In this document: piece after piece, positions 1 through 10,261 of the stretch | Position numbering within the stretch: position 1 is the stretch's first letter | Layout of the letters: each line of letters starts with the position of its first letter | Assembly: GCA_003254885.1 (NCBI GenBank) | Contig: QANT01009099.1 | Span: 1-30,342, forward strand | Length of the DNA stretch: 30,342 bases | Source of the DNA: Purshia tridentata | Taxonomy: Eukaryota; Streptophyta; Magnoliopsida; Rosales; Rosaceae | Direction of reading: 5' to 3' | Translations under genes and position numbers: made by a program | The notes under the pieces: generated by a model | The model's input: the letters and a program-made list of their open reading frames with translations, nothing else | Database searches by the model: none | Told to the model about the DNA's origin: nothing

Positions 1-199
1 CTTTCAGCGGCTCCACATACTCCTCTATCCCCAGCGTGGTCATCGCCCACAGCAAATCGTCGCTGTTGATCATCTTCCGATTTCTCCAGCTGAAATTTGT
101 CGAAGGCCTCGCCGGTGATGAAGCTGATAAACTCTGACACCAACTCCTTCACCGTTTTCTTTGCCTCTTTCGAAATCTTCACGTTCGCCGGCGATGAAG
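1..199 (-). pseudogene. NF-YB-like histone-fold fragment, frameshifted, cut by the window edge
   Basis: Read on the minus strand, this stretch encodes the core of an NF-YB (CBF-A/HAP3-type) histone fold. It begins just after a possible splice acceptor (AG at 201-200) with residues [17 protein letters not shown], followed by the family's [11 protein letters not shown] block. After 'DKFQLEK' the frame is lost: the base at 80 looks like a single extra nucleotide. In the next frame the family's C-terminal half continues ([10 protein letters not shown], then [12 protein letters not shown]) up to the window edge. NF-YB proteins pair with NF-YC and bind CCAAT boxes with NF-YA. Both halves are well conserved, so the lesion may be recent, or could be a sequencing error. 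The upstream exon is uncertain; the acidic exon at 591-698 is a candidate, but its reading phase does not join cleanly. Confidence 0.6.
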
Positions 200-590
200 C
201 TATTTCTTAAATTATTCAACAAAACAACCATTTTAAAACAACCTAATAAATAAGGGTATAGTTGTAAAACACAACGAAATAAAATTGTGAAAATGAAAAA
301 CACATTTCATTATCGTAAAACATTGAGAGAGTGGTGAGAATAACACTAAGAACAAAAAAATTAAATACAAATTGACACGTGCGAATAATAAAATTACCTT
401 CTTACTTTAATTACCACCATGATGAGCAACAAAAAGAATTAAAATTTATCAATATTAAATACAGTACATAAACAAAAAGATATATAATTAATATTTATAT
501 AATCATATTTGTGTATGTGAGAGAGAACAAATTATTTGGAGACAATACACAACTAAAGTATCAAAATCATAAGAGACCAAACACATATAC
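200..590. other. AT-rich stretch, probable intron or intergenic
   Basis: No coding sequence is visible. If the acidic exon at 591-698 belongs to the NF-YB-like fragment, this would be the intron between them: a GT on the minus strand lies at 590-589 and an AG at 201-200. Confidence 0.3.
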
Positions 591-698
591 CTCTGGTAAA
601 TCATTGATCCGATGAAACTTTTATCATCTAGCTCAGAACAAATATCATCTTCCTTGATCTTTATCCTGGCCTTTAGAGGTCTTAGAGATCTTGATCAT
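591..698 (-). pseudogene. Acidic first-exon-like remnant, copy A
   Basis: On the minus strand an ATG at 698 opens a short frame starting MIKISKTSKGQDKDQGR that hits a stop. It lines up with copy C (3085-3206) through the GGCCA(G/A)GAT-rich acidic codons and again through the shared end around ATGATTTACCAGAG followed by a GT donor at 590-589. Relative to copy C the acidic run is 2 bases shorter, which explains the early stop. The similarity continues into the upstream flank (about 770-920 here against 3240-3360 at copy C), so a whole 5' gene region was duplicated. The function of the encoded segment is not recognised; a link to the NF-YB-like exon at 1-199 is only inferred from order and strand. 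Confidence 0.4.
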
Positions 699-899
699 TT
701 TCTTAAGAAAAAACATAACCTAAGTATATAGAGAAGGAGATATGCTTGGGTTTGTGCACATATCAACTAACCAGTCTATGGTCATTTTTATACATCAAAA
801 GGAGGTAATTAGAAGAGTGGTTTTGAAAATTCAATGGGCGCATATAAGATTTAGAAGAGCGGGTTACAAAAACCAATGTGCATGAATTAATATGGGTGT

Positions 900-2100
900 T
901 CGTGTCTGGGATTAGGTTGGTAGGTAAAATCTAAATTAAAACATTTCCTTTGGAAAACGTTTGGTAACGTTAGCATTTATGATGTGACCAAATGCTCGGT
1001 TTCACCTTGCTCCTAAAAACACAAATTTGGTTTTCTTGCCCCCTATATTTTTAAAAAGGAAAATTTTAGTAAAACAACTTCACTTATACAGTTATACCTC
1101 ATTCTATAGTTGAGGATGTTTTATTCATTTTAATTTAATTGAGAACCTTAACTTTTTGTATGACTCAATTTAGAGATTTACGTTAAAAATTTGAGTCAAG
1201 CACGTGACCAATTTTAAGGGCAAAAATATCTAATTTAGTTATTAAAAATTATTTTAAAATTAAAACTAAAATTAAAAAAAACCCACACCAACCATCCCTA
1301 CCCCACCTCACCTCCCTCCCTCCCCTTCTCCAGCCACCAGCAGCTTCTACCGCCGGCGACCTATCCCTCGCGCTGGCCTCTCCCCTGCTGCATCTTTCTC
1401 TTCCTCTTGCCTAACGAAGACAACGACGAAAACTGCCCTACCCAAATCCATCTAAGAAACCCCAATCGTCTTCTGTTTCAGCCCAACAGCCATGTCCCAA
1501 GAAGCTTTGATTTTGGATTTAGTTTTAATATATATACTCACTCTAATATATGACATTTGCACCCTTGTGGGTTCTATTTACCATTGTTCTGCATATAAGT
1601 TTATTGGTTTGGTTATTTTGCTTTGAAATCTGAAATTTCTGCATTTATATGGTTATTTCTATGAATTTTCTCCATCGATTTCTGGAATTTCTGAAATTAC
1701 TATTATTGGGATACTTAATGGAACCATTTCAATTCCTCTAATATCTGAATTAATTTTTTGTTATCTTTGTCAATGGAGCTCTCGTTGTTTCTATGGTCGT
1801 TCTCCAACGATTTTAATTATCTTTTTCTTGTAGATGGAAAGCTTTAAGGAGATGGAGGCTGAAGGTTTTATGTTTTACTCCTTAGAAATGAAAAGAAAAG
1901 TTAAAGTTTTAAAAGGTTTGTGATATTGTCCATCGGAATGACAATTAAAACGAGTACCCTAACATGTATTCATATCCAAATTCTCTCATTCAGAAAATTA
2001 AGATAATGTCCATAACACAACCAGAACATTTGTGTTGAAATCAAACAAATCAAATCAAATCGAACAATGATAATGAAACCCCATCTAAAATTGCACAGGT
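900..2100. other. Gene-free region with a C-rich island (about 1285-1500)
   Basis: Most of this stretch is AT-rich with no supported gene. Between about 1285 and 1500 the composition switches sharply to C-rich, pyrimidine-rich sequence containing CCGCCGGCGACC-like GC-rich patches, resembling a plant 5' leader or exon start rather than the surrounding DNA. No long open frame follows on either strand, and no protein family is recognisable. Confidence 0.4.
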
Positions 2101-2140
2101 TTATAAATGATTAAAGGGTTGAATATATATACATCTATAT

Positions 2141-2245
2141 TCTGGTAAATCATTGATCCGATAATTTTTTACATGGGGCTGTCTAGAACCTATTAGGATC
2201 TTCCTCTTCATCTTGGGTCTTCTTTTAGAGATGTTAATAATACAG
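2141..2245 (-). pseudogene. Acidic first-exon-like remnant, copy B
   Basis: This is the most degraded of three copies. The 3' exon end shared with copies A and C (minus-strand complement of TCTGGTAAATCATTGATCCG, 2141-2160) is intact, but the splice donor seen in A and C has changed (GAGGTATA in A and C, GAATATAG here). The upstream codons have drifted to Lys/Arg-rich sequence. The flank at about 2060-2100 also resembles the flank of copy C at about 3010-3045 (CAATGA..AATGAAA..C followed by a TGCACA block). No intact product is expected. Confidence 0.4.
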
Positions 2246-2536
2246 AACTGCTTCATTTGGTGCAGAAAATTCATATTCCTCTCGTTGATGCCATTGTTTG
2301 GTCGCAGCACGATTACTCAGATCCTCCTAACATGCATGCTTGAATTGACCCTAAATATGGTTTTTCCAAAAAATGAATATATTAATGAATAAAAATTAGC
2401 AATATATCCAGAAGTTCCGATCAAGTTTACTATATACAAATTATGAGTTGAATTATAAGGAATAAGTACCTAAGTTTGTGGAGTTGTAAACGACATTGTT
2501 GCAGATTGGTGAATGGATTGGAAGCTCTTGAAGCTG

Positions 2537-2808
2537 TTATGGGGAAGTTGCCTGTGCAATTGTTGAAACCTCTCCAACTACTCCTCCACTAACAGTTTCA
2601 CCACATAGGCCTTGAACCATGCTCTCTCCAAATACTCCATTGCTTCACAGAAACAATGGCACAAGGCACATGCATACACAGCCTCAAAACACAGCTTCAT
2701 CTAAATTACTTCCAGCCCATCACCAACAGATGCTTTCTTGCCTTCGCACATGGCGTTCAGCCACCACCCAACTGCCTTGGCTTCCACGGCGAGAGCTAGA
2801 TCATGCGA
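2537..2808 (-). pseudogene. Coding-like remnant, possibly DUF1677-like
   Basis: The minus strand reads as clearly protein-like sequence with in-frame stops: EAKAVGWWLNAMCEGKKAS, a stop, then a Cys-rich segment ACALCHCFCEAMEYLERAW. A shift of frame after 'WFKA' gives a segment containing GLCGETVSGGVVGE and ending at a TAA at 2539-2537. The two frames together resemble the Cys-x2-Cys, 'EYI.R....', 'GLC.EAV' layout of plant DUF1677 proteins. I hold that match loosely because it rests on memory and needs a frameshift. It lies on the downstream side of acidic copy C, on the same strand. No functional product is expected. Confidence 0.3.
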
Positions 2809-3084
2809 CTCTCAATTTCGCTTCACCTCGACAAAAATCCTAATGGAGAAAATTAATTAACGAAGAGAAAGTGTTTACTGAAGAATGAGGATATTAGATA
2901 TATATGTATTATAAGACTTGGTATTGTGGGTGTGCCTACACGTAGGAAGACGTAAGTATAAAAATAGTAAATAGAACTATGATTAGAGCAAGAGGTCAGG
3001 TCGATCAAATTAATTAACAATGAAAACGAACCCTAACTGCACAGTTATATATATATATATACAAGACAAAGACAATATGTATAC

Positions 3085-3206
3085 CTCTGGTAAATCATTG
3101 ATTCGATTTTCAGAACAACGTTAGACTCTCTAGAGCTAGCACCATCTTCATCTTCATCTTCATCTTGGCCTTCAGAGGCCTCAGAAACATTCATCATTCC
3201 CTCCAT
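3085..3206 (-). pseudogene. Acidic first-exon-like segment, copy C (best preserved)
   Basis: The minus strand opens with ATG at 3206 and runs open for 40 codons: MEGMMNVSEASEGQ, then an alternating Asp/Glu run, then SRESNVVLKIESMIYQ, ending at a good donor (AG|GTATAC, GT at 3084-3083). Of the three copies, only this one keeps the frame and the donor. Copies A and B share the terminal 20-odd bases. I cannot find an intact following exon; the next coding-like sequence on this strand is the broken remnant at 2537-2808. It may be the start of a lineage-specific small gene or a dead paralogue. The family is not recognised. Confidence 0.35.
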
Positions 3207-3299
3207 ATGAAAGGAAACACCTAATCGATGAGTGGAGGGCACATTATACCAACTCAATCTTCAACTCTTTTTATGGACGAAATGGAAGGTTCTAGAACA

Positions 3300-4969
3300 G
3301 TGGTTTTGAGAAAACAAGGGGCTTAAATCTGCGTCTGTGATTAGGTTTTGACATGTGCTATCTGGTTTTGATTTCCTCCCGTTGGTTTTTAGACTCATTA
3401 TGGACATTACTTGTAGGTGCTTGGCCATGTTGCCAATTCAGGCTACCTATATTCAGTGAATCAATTCTTATTAATTTATAACGAAAATATGATAATTTCT
3501 CTTAATTCTAAAAATTTAAAGTTTGATTGATTTTATGTACCAAATCAGATTTAATTTCTATATTAAATATCCATTCCCTCACCCATTCACGAGATTCTTT
3601 TCAACTTTCCTTATTCTTTTATTGATTGGCATCAGTAAAAAGCTTTTTAAACTCAAACTTCACCAACCCCTCCTTTTCCCACCCAAACCAACGAGCATAA
3701 TATATAATAATTTAAAAATTGTTATCTTTCCTAATTTGCACCACCCCTCTTTGATCCTCTTTTCTTTTCATTTTTTTTTTTAATCGTTTCAAAGAAATAC
3801 CTAATCAACCTTGCCCTAGTAGCACCCCCTCCCCTTTCATTGGATTTCTATTCAACTTTACCTGTCATTCCTTTTCTTCATTTGCTTCACCTTATAGCTT
3901 TTCATAATTCATAATTCAACCACTACACATTTTTAGTGTCTTTAGTACTTTTTTATTTTTATTTTTTATGAATGTGCCTCTTTGTCCTAAGAATTTTCCT
4001 AACAAAAAAAAACACACACACACACACTCAAATATAATTATAAATATAAATATTTTAAGATAGATTTACAATATCATAGAAATATATGTACTTATTATAA
4101 GCCTATAAACAAGACACTAGGTAATTTGCTAACATAACATAACCTTGACCAATGTTGTAGCCACCCTAACATCTAATTAAAGAAAATCTTACAAATTAAG
4201 ATCAATTTCATGACAAACTTGTATACTAAATGAATTCTCTTTTTGTGTATGTTGATTAGAGATAGAATGTAACAAACAATTAATTAAAAATATATATTAT
4301 AACCACATATATAACACAAGGGAGCTATGTTGTATTTCAACAATTTGGCTGTCTACTTTTTAGATCTCCATCCAAGGATCATCTATGCCAAAAATTAGAT
4401 ATATAATTCAAAAATCATTTAACTTTTTGGTTAAATAGTTATCATCTCAAATATTTAAAACATTATATAATTAATTTAAAAATATAATTGATTTTTTCTG
4501 TCTAGTTTTTTGCAGAGATGAAATCATATGGACTTTAAAAACATATGGCTTGGGTAATTGAAGTACAATATAGAGTGAGGGATCCGTTAAATAAAATGAT
4601 TTCATGGATCCTTTAACAGAAGCTCCCTCCATAAAACACATACCAATTATTTTTAAATGCTTGTCATATTGTATGCAACAACAAAAACTCAAGAAAGAAA
4701 AATAAATAGAAATGTGTCAACCATTTATATCACTTTTACATTTTGTTTTCACTAGATTTCAATGATTAATTTCAAGACTTTTAGAATAAGTGTTTTCTAG
4801 CTAAAAATTTTAAATGTTTAATTATTTGTTTGAGATATAATATATGTTCTTACAACAATTTGCAATACACATGTGTGATGGTTAAAACATGTGTTTGGTC
4901 ATAGTTTGAGCGGTTACAGGTGGTTGAAGGCAGTTTGAAAATTGAATGTTGTTTATGTTAATAAGGCAT
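3300..4969. other. Gene-free AT-rich intergenic sequence
   Basis: Only AT-rich sequence, a pyrimidine-rich stretch at about 3560-3850 and a short CA run at about 4011-4026 are visible. Short open frames here have no recognisable protein character. Confidence 0.6.
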
Positions 4970-4972
4970 TTA

Positions 4973-5445
4973 GGGCCAGTTTGAGATTGTTATGTGGTAA
5001 GAAATTACTGATGCAACTTTATAGTGAGAAAAAATGTTGTAAGGTAAAACAGTTGAGTGTTTGGTAAATTGTGTTTTTAAAAGTTCTATGAGTCTTAAAA
5101 GCAGTAGTACAGTGTCTGTTAAATTTTGATGTAAAAGTGTTCTGACTATATATAATGACCAAAATGGTCACAGCACAGTTGTGTTAGAGATTGAAAATTA
5201 ATGAGGGGTAAGGGTTGTCATTTTATAAGTTAGGAGTGGGCAATTTTGGAAGCCAGGGGTGCTTCCTCAGTTAGAAATTTTGTGAAGCACCTCTTTAACT
5301 GCTTTGCCTCAACCCTCAATTTCTCATGTTTCCTACCCTTGTTTTTAAAATAAACAATTTTTACTTTATTAACCAAATACCAAAAAATGTTTTATGGAAG
5401 AAAAAAGTTGTTTTTTCCTGGCACACCTCAATTCCAAATTGGGCC
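4973..5445. mobile_element. Tourist-like (PIF/Harbinger) MITE, 473 bp
   Basis: The left end GGGCCAGTTTGAGATTG and the reverse complement of the right end, GGCCCAATTTGGAATTG, match at 13 of 17 positions. Both ends are flanked by TTA (4970-4972 and 5446-5448), the target duplication typical of PIF/Harbinger elements. Weaker inverted similarity continues inward. There is no transposase frame, so this is non-autonomous. The family name follows from end sequence and target site only. Confidence 0.7.
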
Positions 5446-5549
5446 TTAGTCCATTAAAATTCAGAATGAGCTACTTCTAGTTGGTAATGAGCCCATCACT
5501 CACTAAGCCCAACACTTGTTGTCTTAAAATTGGTACCCATCCCTCCTTA

Positions 5550-5652
5550 AAGCCCACCCATTCTTCCATCTGACCCACCCATCAGCCCAGACAACATACC
5601 CGAAAACACTCTCTATACCTCTCTTCCTTGAAGCCCACCCATTCTCCCATCT
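5550..5652 (+). repeat. Short direct repeat, 81 bp apart
   Basis: AAGCCCACCCATTCT(T/C)CCATCT occurs at 5550-5571 and 5631-5652 with one mismatch, inside a C-rich patch. The origin is unclear. Confidence 0.7.
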
Positions 5653-6257
5653 AAGTCTAACACCAAGCAGAACCTCGATAGATGTTGCTTAGTTTTTCTC
5701 TTCTAAATGTGAAAGTTGTTTTAATTGTTTGGAAGATTTCTGAAAGGACAGTTATTAGCAAATATTAGATGGGGTGAACATAGAGTTCCACCTGTGAGTG
5801 ATCCAAGCATTCCCTTTGAATAAATAAATAAAAGATAGACCATGCTTCCCTCCATTCCTGATTGAAGGAGTTTCTCTAACTCCCTCCTCCAAAATATTTG
5901 TTCAGTAATACATGTTCAGATTGAAACTTTTTACTTTTTAGATTACTTATGAATAATTATATCTATAAAAAAATTAACTTAATCGAAAATTATTTAATTA
6001 TATAATTATTATTAAATAAATAGAATAAATTAACAGTTGTATTTACATAGTAACTTTTAAAATGCATGTAGAAAGCTTCTGTAAAATTACAACGAATGGA
6101 TCGGTAATATATTCATAAATATCATTTAGACCGACTTATTTTGTTAAGATATTTTACATCAAGGTTATACTGGTACACTGGTAATATAATATAATTTACT
6201 ATTTTTAATTTGCCATCTACTTATTGTATTTTTTTGTCACTTCAAATAAAAAAATAG

Positions 6258-6265
6258 TATAAATA
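6258..6265 (+). promoter_or_regulatory. TATA box, upstream copy
   Basis: TATAAATA lies about 140 bases before the start codon at 6398. A plant TATA box usually sits about 30 bases before the transcription start, which would put that near 6290. Confidence 0.55.
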
Positions 6266-6397
6266 TGATGCCCGTCCGGCTCCTTAATCAAAGCATATCT
6301 TCTGCCTCCGCAAGCCCAAATCAATTCCGTCTCCGAATTGAAATTGCTCGCTTCTCTTTTTCTCTAGATTTCTGGTACCCTCTGCTTGTTCACCAAC

Positions 6398-6446
6398 ATG
6401 TCTGGAGAAGAGGAAGAGAACGCCGCCGAGCTCAAAATCGGAGACG
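6398..6446 (+). other. Duplicate RPB4 first coding exon (alternative exon 1)
   Basis: The 49 bases encode MSGEEEENAAELKIGD plus one base, identical in protein to the exon at 6694-6742, and end in the same G|GTACAC donor. Splicing from this donor straight to the acceptor at 6823 would give exactly the same RPB4 protein, skipping unit 2. If transcripts start here and are not spliced that way, this start codon would open an upstream frame running into the microsatellite and could reduce translation of the downstream exon. Confidence 0.75.
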
Positions 6447-6452
6447 GTACAC

Positions 6453-6496
6453 CTCTCTCTCTCTCTCTCTCTCTCTCGCTATATATATATATATAT
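6453..6496 (+). repeat. CT/TA compound microsatellite
   Basis: (CT)n at 6453-6477 runs into (TA)n at 6480-6496, just inside the first intron. A shorter version follows the second first-exon copy at about 6749-6778. Length differs between the two copies, as expected for slippage. Confidence 0.9.
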
Positions 6497-6553
6497 GAAT
6501 TCTTACATTTATTTGTTGAATGGGTTTGGTTTTGTGGACAAATAAAAAAATAG

Positions 6554-6561
6554 TATAAATA
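6554..6561 (+). promoter_or_regulatory. TATA box, downstream copy
   Basis: TATAAATA repeats at the same offset (296 bases) as the upstream copy and sits 140 bases before the start codon at 6694. Confidence 0.55.
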
Positions 6562-6693
6562 TGATGCCCGTCCTGCTCCTTAATTAAAGCATATCTTCTA
6601 CCTCCGCAAGCCCAAATCAATTCGGTCTCCGAATTGAAATTTCTCGCTTCTCTTTTTCTCTAGATTTCTGGTACCCTCTGCTTGTTCGCCAAC

Positions 6694-8911
6694 ATGTCTG
6701 GAGAAGAGGAAGAGAACGCCGCCGAGCTCAAAATCGGAGATGGTACACCTCTCTCTCTCTCTCTCGCGCTATATATATGAATTTTTACATTTATTTGTTG
6801 AATGGGTTTGGTTTTGTGGGCAGAGTTTTTGAAGGCAAAGTGCTTAATGAACTGCGAAGTTGCTTTGATTCTTGATCACAAGTACGAGCAACTTCAACAG
6901 ATGTCTGATGATCCCAGGAACCGAGTTTCTCAGTGAGTATCGCTTTCACTTTTTAATGTCAATTAATGGTAGTCCCTAACTGGCTTGACATGTTTGCCAC
7001 ACACAAAAACATATGTTTGGTGTCATTGGTATGCCCTGATTTATGAATTTGAGCCTTTCAGCATATGATTACATTATCAGGCAAAACAGGAGATTCTCAA
7101 TAACTTGTGTGACTGTGAACTCTTTTCTCTTAAACAAATTTGATAAGAACAATAATTGGGTGGTTATTTTTTCTTATTCTTACTTTCTCAGAGTTTTTGA
7201 GAAGTCACTGCAGTATGTGAAGCGCTTTAGCCGTTATAAAAACCCTGATGCTGTTAAACAAGTTCGAGAGTATCCTTCTGACTGTGAAGATGGAATTTTG
7301 TTTCCTACATTGTTCATAATTATGCATATGTCTCACATACATGCATATGACAACTCCCCTCCATCTTTTATATTTTACTAGAATTTCATCCTAGACCTTG
7401 CAATTAAGTTGCGTGAAGCATGTTTCTGGGATTGACAAACTTGGGTTTTCTTGAATTTTTACCAAACCAATTTCCAATTGTAGCGGGATGACACATATTT
7501 TACACAGTTTCCTGTCTTAGGTTCATGTTAGGATGCAGGCCATAATTATTGTGAGTGTTAACTTTCAAGGTTTGATTTGCAGAGTATTAAAGAAAAAAAA
7601 CTACAGCAGTTTTAAGGAGTTCAAACAAATCTTCAAGTGCTTTATACTTCTAGTCATTCATAAATGGGAAACTTTTGAAAATGGGACAAGGAAGAAGGAT
7701 TTATTGCTTAATCAACTTAAGATTATCTAATGAGTCATGAGATTTGAGTTGAAGGGAAGTGTGGCTGAGTTGATATGTTGATGTGTCTATGTAACTATTA
7801 AGGGGCACAAATTCAGATGTCAATTATCTGTCAACTGCTTAATCGGAACAAAAACAGTGTTTTCCATAGGAAATGGTGGCTTATGTTGGTTACTTTTTGA
7901 CAAAATCTTGAACTTTTATTCTTCGAACTTTGTTCCATCTGCACCAGGAGTTTGAACCTTAACTGAAATATAATTCAGAATCCTTAGTAGATATCAATTG
8001 GCTGAGTTTGAGGTAATTTCCCAATCACCTACAATAATTTCTATGGGGGAATTTTTCTTTTAACAAAGAATCTTATAAATGTAAGATTGCTTTGTTGTGC
8101 AGCTTTGTGTTCTGGGCAATCTTTGCCCCGAAACAGTTGAGGAAGCTATTGCTATGGTACCATCTATAAAGGTATATCATACTCATGCACCACATTTTCT
8201 TATGGTGTTTGTGATCTTGTTAATATGTAATGCTTTGCATACATGGTACATTCCTCTGTTTTTTTTTCCCCAATTGGAATACACAATAAATTCTTATGTT
8301 TGTAAAAGATGAGATACAGAAGTGGTTAATTACAAAGGGTATGCTATAGTCATGTTGCTACATTATGGTAATTTGAAGGCTCCTACAAGTGTAAATGACG
8401 ATTTTGAAGAGAAAAATATGATGAAAAATATCTGTGTCAGATGACAAATATTTGTCTCGTAAAAGATCAAACTTGAATACACTTATTGATTTGTTGTTGG
8501 ATACTATGAAGGAAAAAATTACAGTGCTGCACATTCTTAAACCATACAAAATGGCCATACAAAAATTTAGTTAAGTTTAACACAGATTCCTGCTTCTAAT
8601 AATAAAAGAAAAAAATTAAGAAACGAGAAGAGATAGGTAACACAGATATCTGAAGAGGTAATATCCAAGAAGTTTGGCTCATAACTTCAGTTCTCATTCT
8701 GAGTGGGAGTGGGGAAAGTGTCAAACCTTACCTTATCTATACACAATTCATTTCTTTCTGAAGTCTTTAAAACCTGCCTAAGGTTGATGGCCTTAATTAA
8801 TATCTATTAATATATGGAGCCTCTCTTATGCAGGCCAAAGGACGGGCTCATGATGATGATGCAATCGATAAAATGTTGAATGACCTGGCGCTAATCAAGA
8901 AATTTGAGTAG
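6694..8911 (+). CDS. NRPB4: DNA-directed RNA polymerase II subunit RPB4 (six exons)
   Basis: RPB4 forms the stalk of RNA polymerase II with RPB7 and acts in the nucleus in transcription initiation and in links to mRNA export and decay. Exons: 6694-6742, 6824-6932, 7192-7269, 7979-8012, 8103-8171 and 8834-8911; total 417 nt, 138 residues, the usual length for plant RPB4. All introns are GT-AG and phases close. Recognisable blocks are MSGEEEENAAELKIGDEFL (1-19), VFEKSLQYVKRFSRYKNP (54-71), LCVLGNLCPETVEEA (91-105) and the C-terminal GRAHDDDAI..MLNDLALIKKFE. The short N-terminus marks it as the Pol II form rather than the longer Pol IV/V paralogue. The 34-nt fourth exon is easily missed. The first exon and core promoter also exist as a second copy at 6243-6538. 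The next gene is convergent. Confidence 0.95.
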
Positions 8912-10261
8912 TGGCTGTTACTTCTGTGCTCTGCGTTTTAATATTATAGCAATGTAGCTTCGAATACCTTTTTTGGCTTGGTCTTATATTGTAATATTCT
9001 GATATTAAAAGCCAACATAGCAAATATTTTGGGGTTGGAATAATCATATTTGATCCTTATATGTAACTGCAGCTGAATATTATGACTAGTATTCATCGAT
9101 GATGACGATGATGATGATGTCAATTGGTGATCTGTGTCAAAACATGTTTAATTGAGGTACCTTTATTGTCAATTTTCACACAAAGGCTCTATACCAGGTC
9201 CAATGCCATGATTTGAATGTGAATATGTTTAGGGGAAGGATCTATGGCACCTTTTAATAAAGCTAAAGGTGCTACATTTTGGTACATACTGTGTACTAAA
9301 ATGGGGTTCAATTGAATCATTTTAGTATACTCTTTGGGTTGTGGCCAAAAGTATAGCAAGGATAAAACATTGTGTACTACATTTACTTTTGGATACCACA
9401 TTGTGTATTGTTAGGTATGAACATATTGATCAGCATGGATTGGTATGAAACGAATTTGGGAAATTTATATTCATCAACAGTCTAATTACTAATTTTGAAA
9501 GTTGTCATGCCATCAGCATAGGCACTCAAAAAATTTATGTGCTTCTACCAAATTACATTGATAGCTACAACACCATCTTATACAGCCTAGCCTCCCGTGT
9601 AAACAAGTTATTAATTTTGGAAATCCAACTTGAATTCCTTCATAAGAGCCCTCCCATGCTAAAGAAATTGCTATAAGATTTTGTTCAACATGGTTTCGAT
9701 TGTACAGTTGAATTTATGTAATAAAAACACCTGGTATGGGTAGAGTAACCAATACTCTATAAGGTCTCAGCCCAAAATTAGCGAGAAACAGAAAAAACTA
9801 AAATTTTGATTTAAAGAACTGGGATTTGTTATCTTACACTTGTTTACATGTCAATCCCACCAAACCATGTATGCCACAACAGAGTCTCCAGAGCTCATTT
9901 CCAAAAACAATAAGTCTTTCCTTTAAGCATAACTGGTGAGCCATTAGAAATTCTTTAAACTTGACCAGAACAACCAGAACTCTAATGGACAAAAAATTAT
10001 CTTCACTCCAGTACTGTATTGATGTTACACAACCACGACACCATTAATAGCCAAGTGACAAAACGCCAAATCCCAATGATGCTCCAACGTAAAAGAGCTT
10101 TGGTACATCGACCCTATGATCAGAATCTTCAATCAGGAGGCTTCACTGGTGCATCAGGCCAACCTTATATGTGTACAAACATTTACGAGGCTACAATGAT
10201 TCCTTGCATATGGAAATGGAATGTACTGTCATTTTCTGATTTCCCAGGGACGCTGTACCGA
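8912..10261. other. Convergent intergenic region between RPB4 and PDCD2L
   Basis: It holds both 3' untranslated regions. A short GAT-rich repeat lies at about 9096-9119. Nothing else is recognisable; the open frames at 9189-9401 and 10019-10267 look like chance frames. Confidence 0.6.

Larger units (their letters stand above)
6243..6538 (+). repeat. Tandem duplication unit 1: RPB4 promoter, leader and first exon
   Basis: This 296-bp unit is repeated directly as 6539-6822. It carries a TATA box (6258-6265), a leader, a start codon at 6398, all 49 coding bases of RPB4 exon 1 (6398-6446), the GT donor at 6447 and a CT/TA microsatellite (6453-6496). The unit ends just before the acceptor: where unit 2 has GTGGGCAG, this copy reads GTGGACAAAT, so it has no usable 3' splice site of its own. 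Outside the microsatellite only a few substitutions separate the copies, which indicates a recent event. The coding bases differ only by GAC versus GAT, which is silent. Confidence 0.9.

Noticed and set aside
3523..3783. 86-codon Phe/Leu/Pro-rich frame resembling a membrane protein
   Set aside because: It is the translation of pyrimidine-rich AT sequence; the hydrophobicity comes from T-rich codons.
6265..6498. 77-codon frame over the duplicated RPB4 leader
   Set aside because: It starts at the TATA box and reads the exon out of frame into the microsatellite; the true frame is the one shared with RPB4.
7043..7381. 112-codon frame in the RPB4 region
   Set aside because: It is intron sequence plus exon 3 read through both splice sites.
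9096..9119. GAT-rich repeat after RPB4 as part of an acidic coding exon
   Set aside because: It lies after the RPB4 stop codon with no open frame of useful length; it is a short microsatellite in the 3' region.
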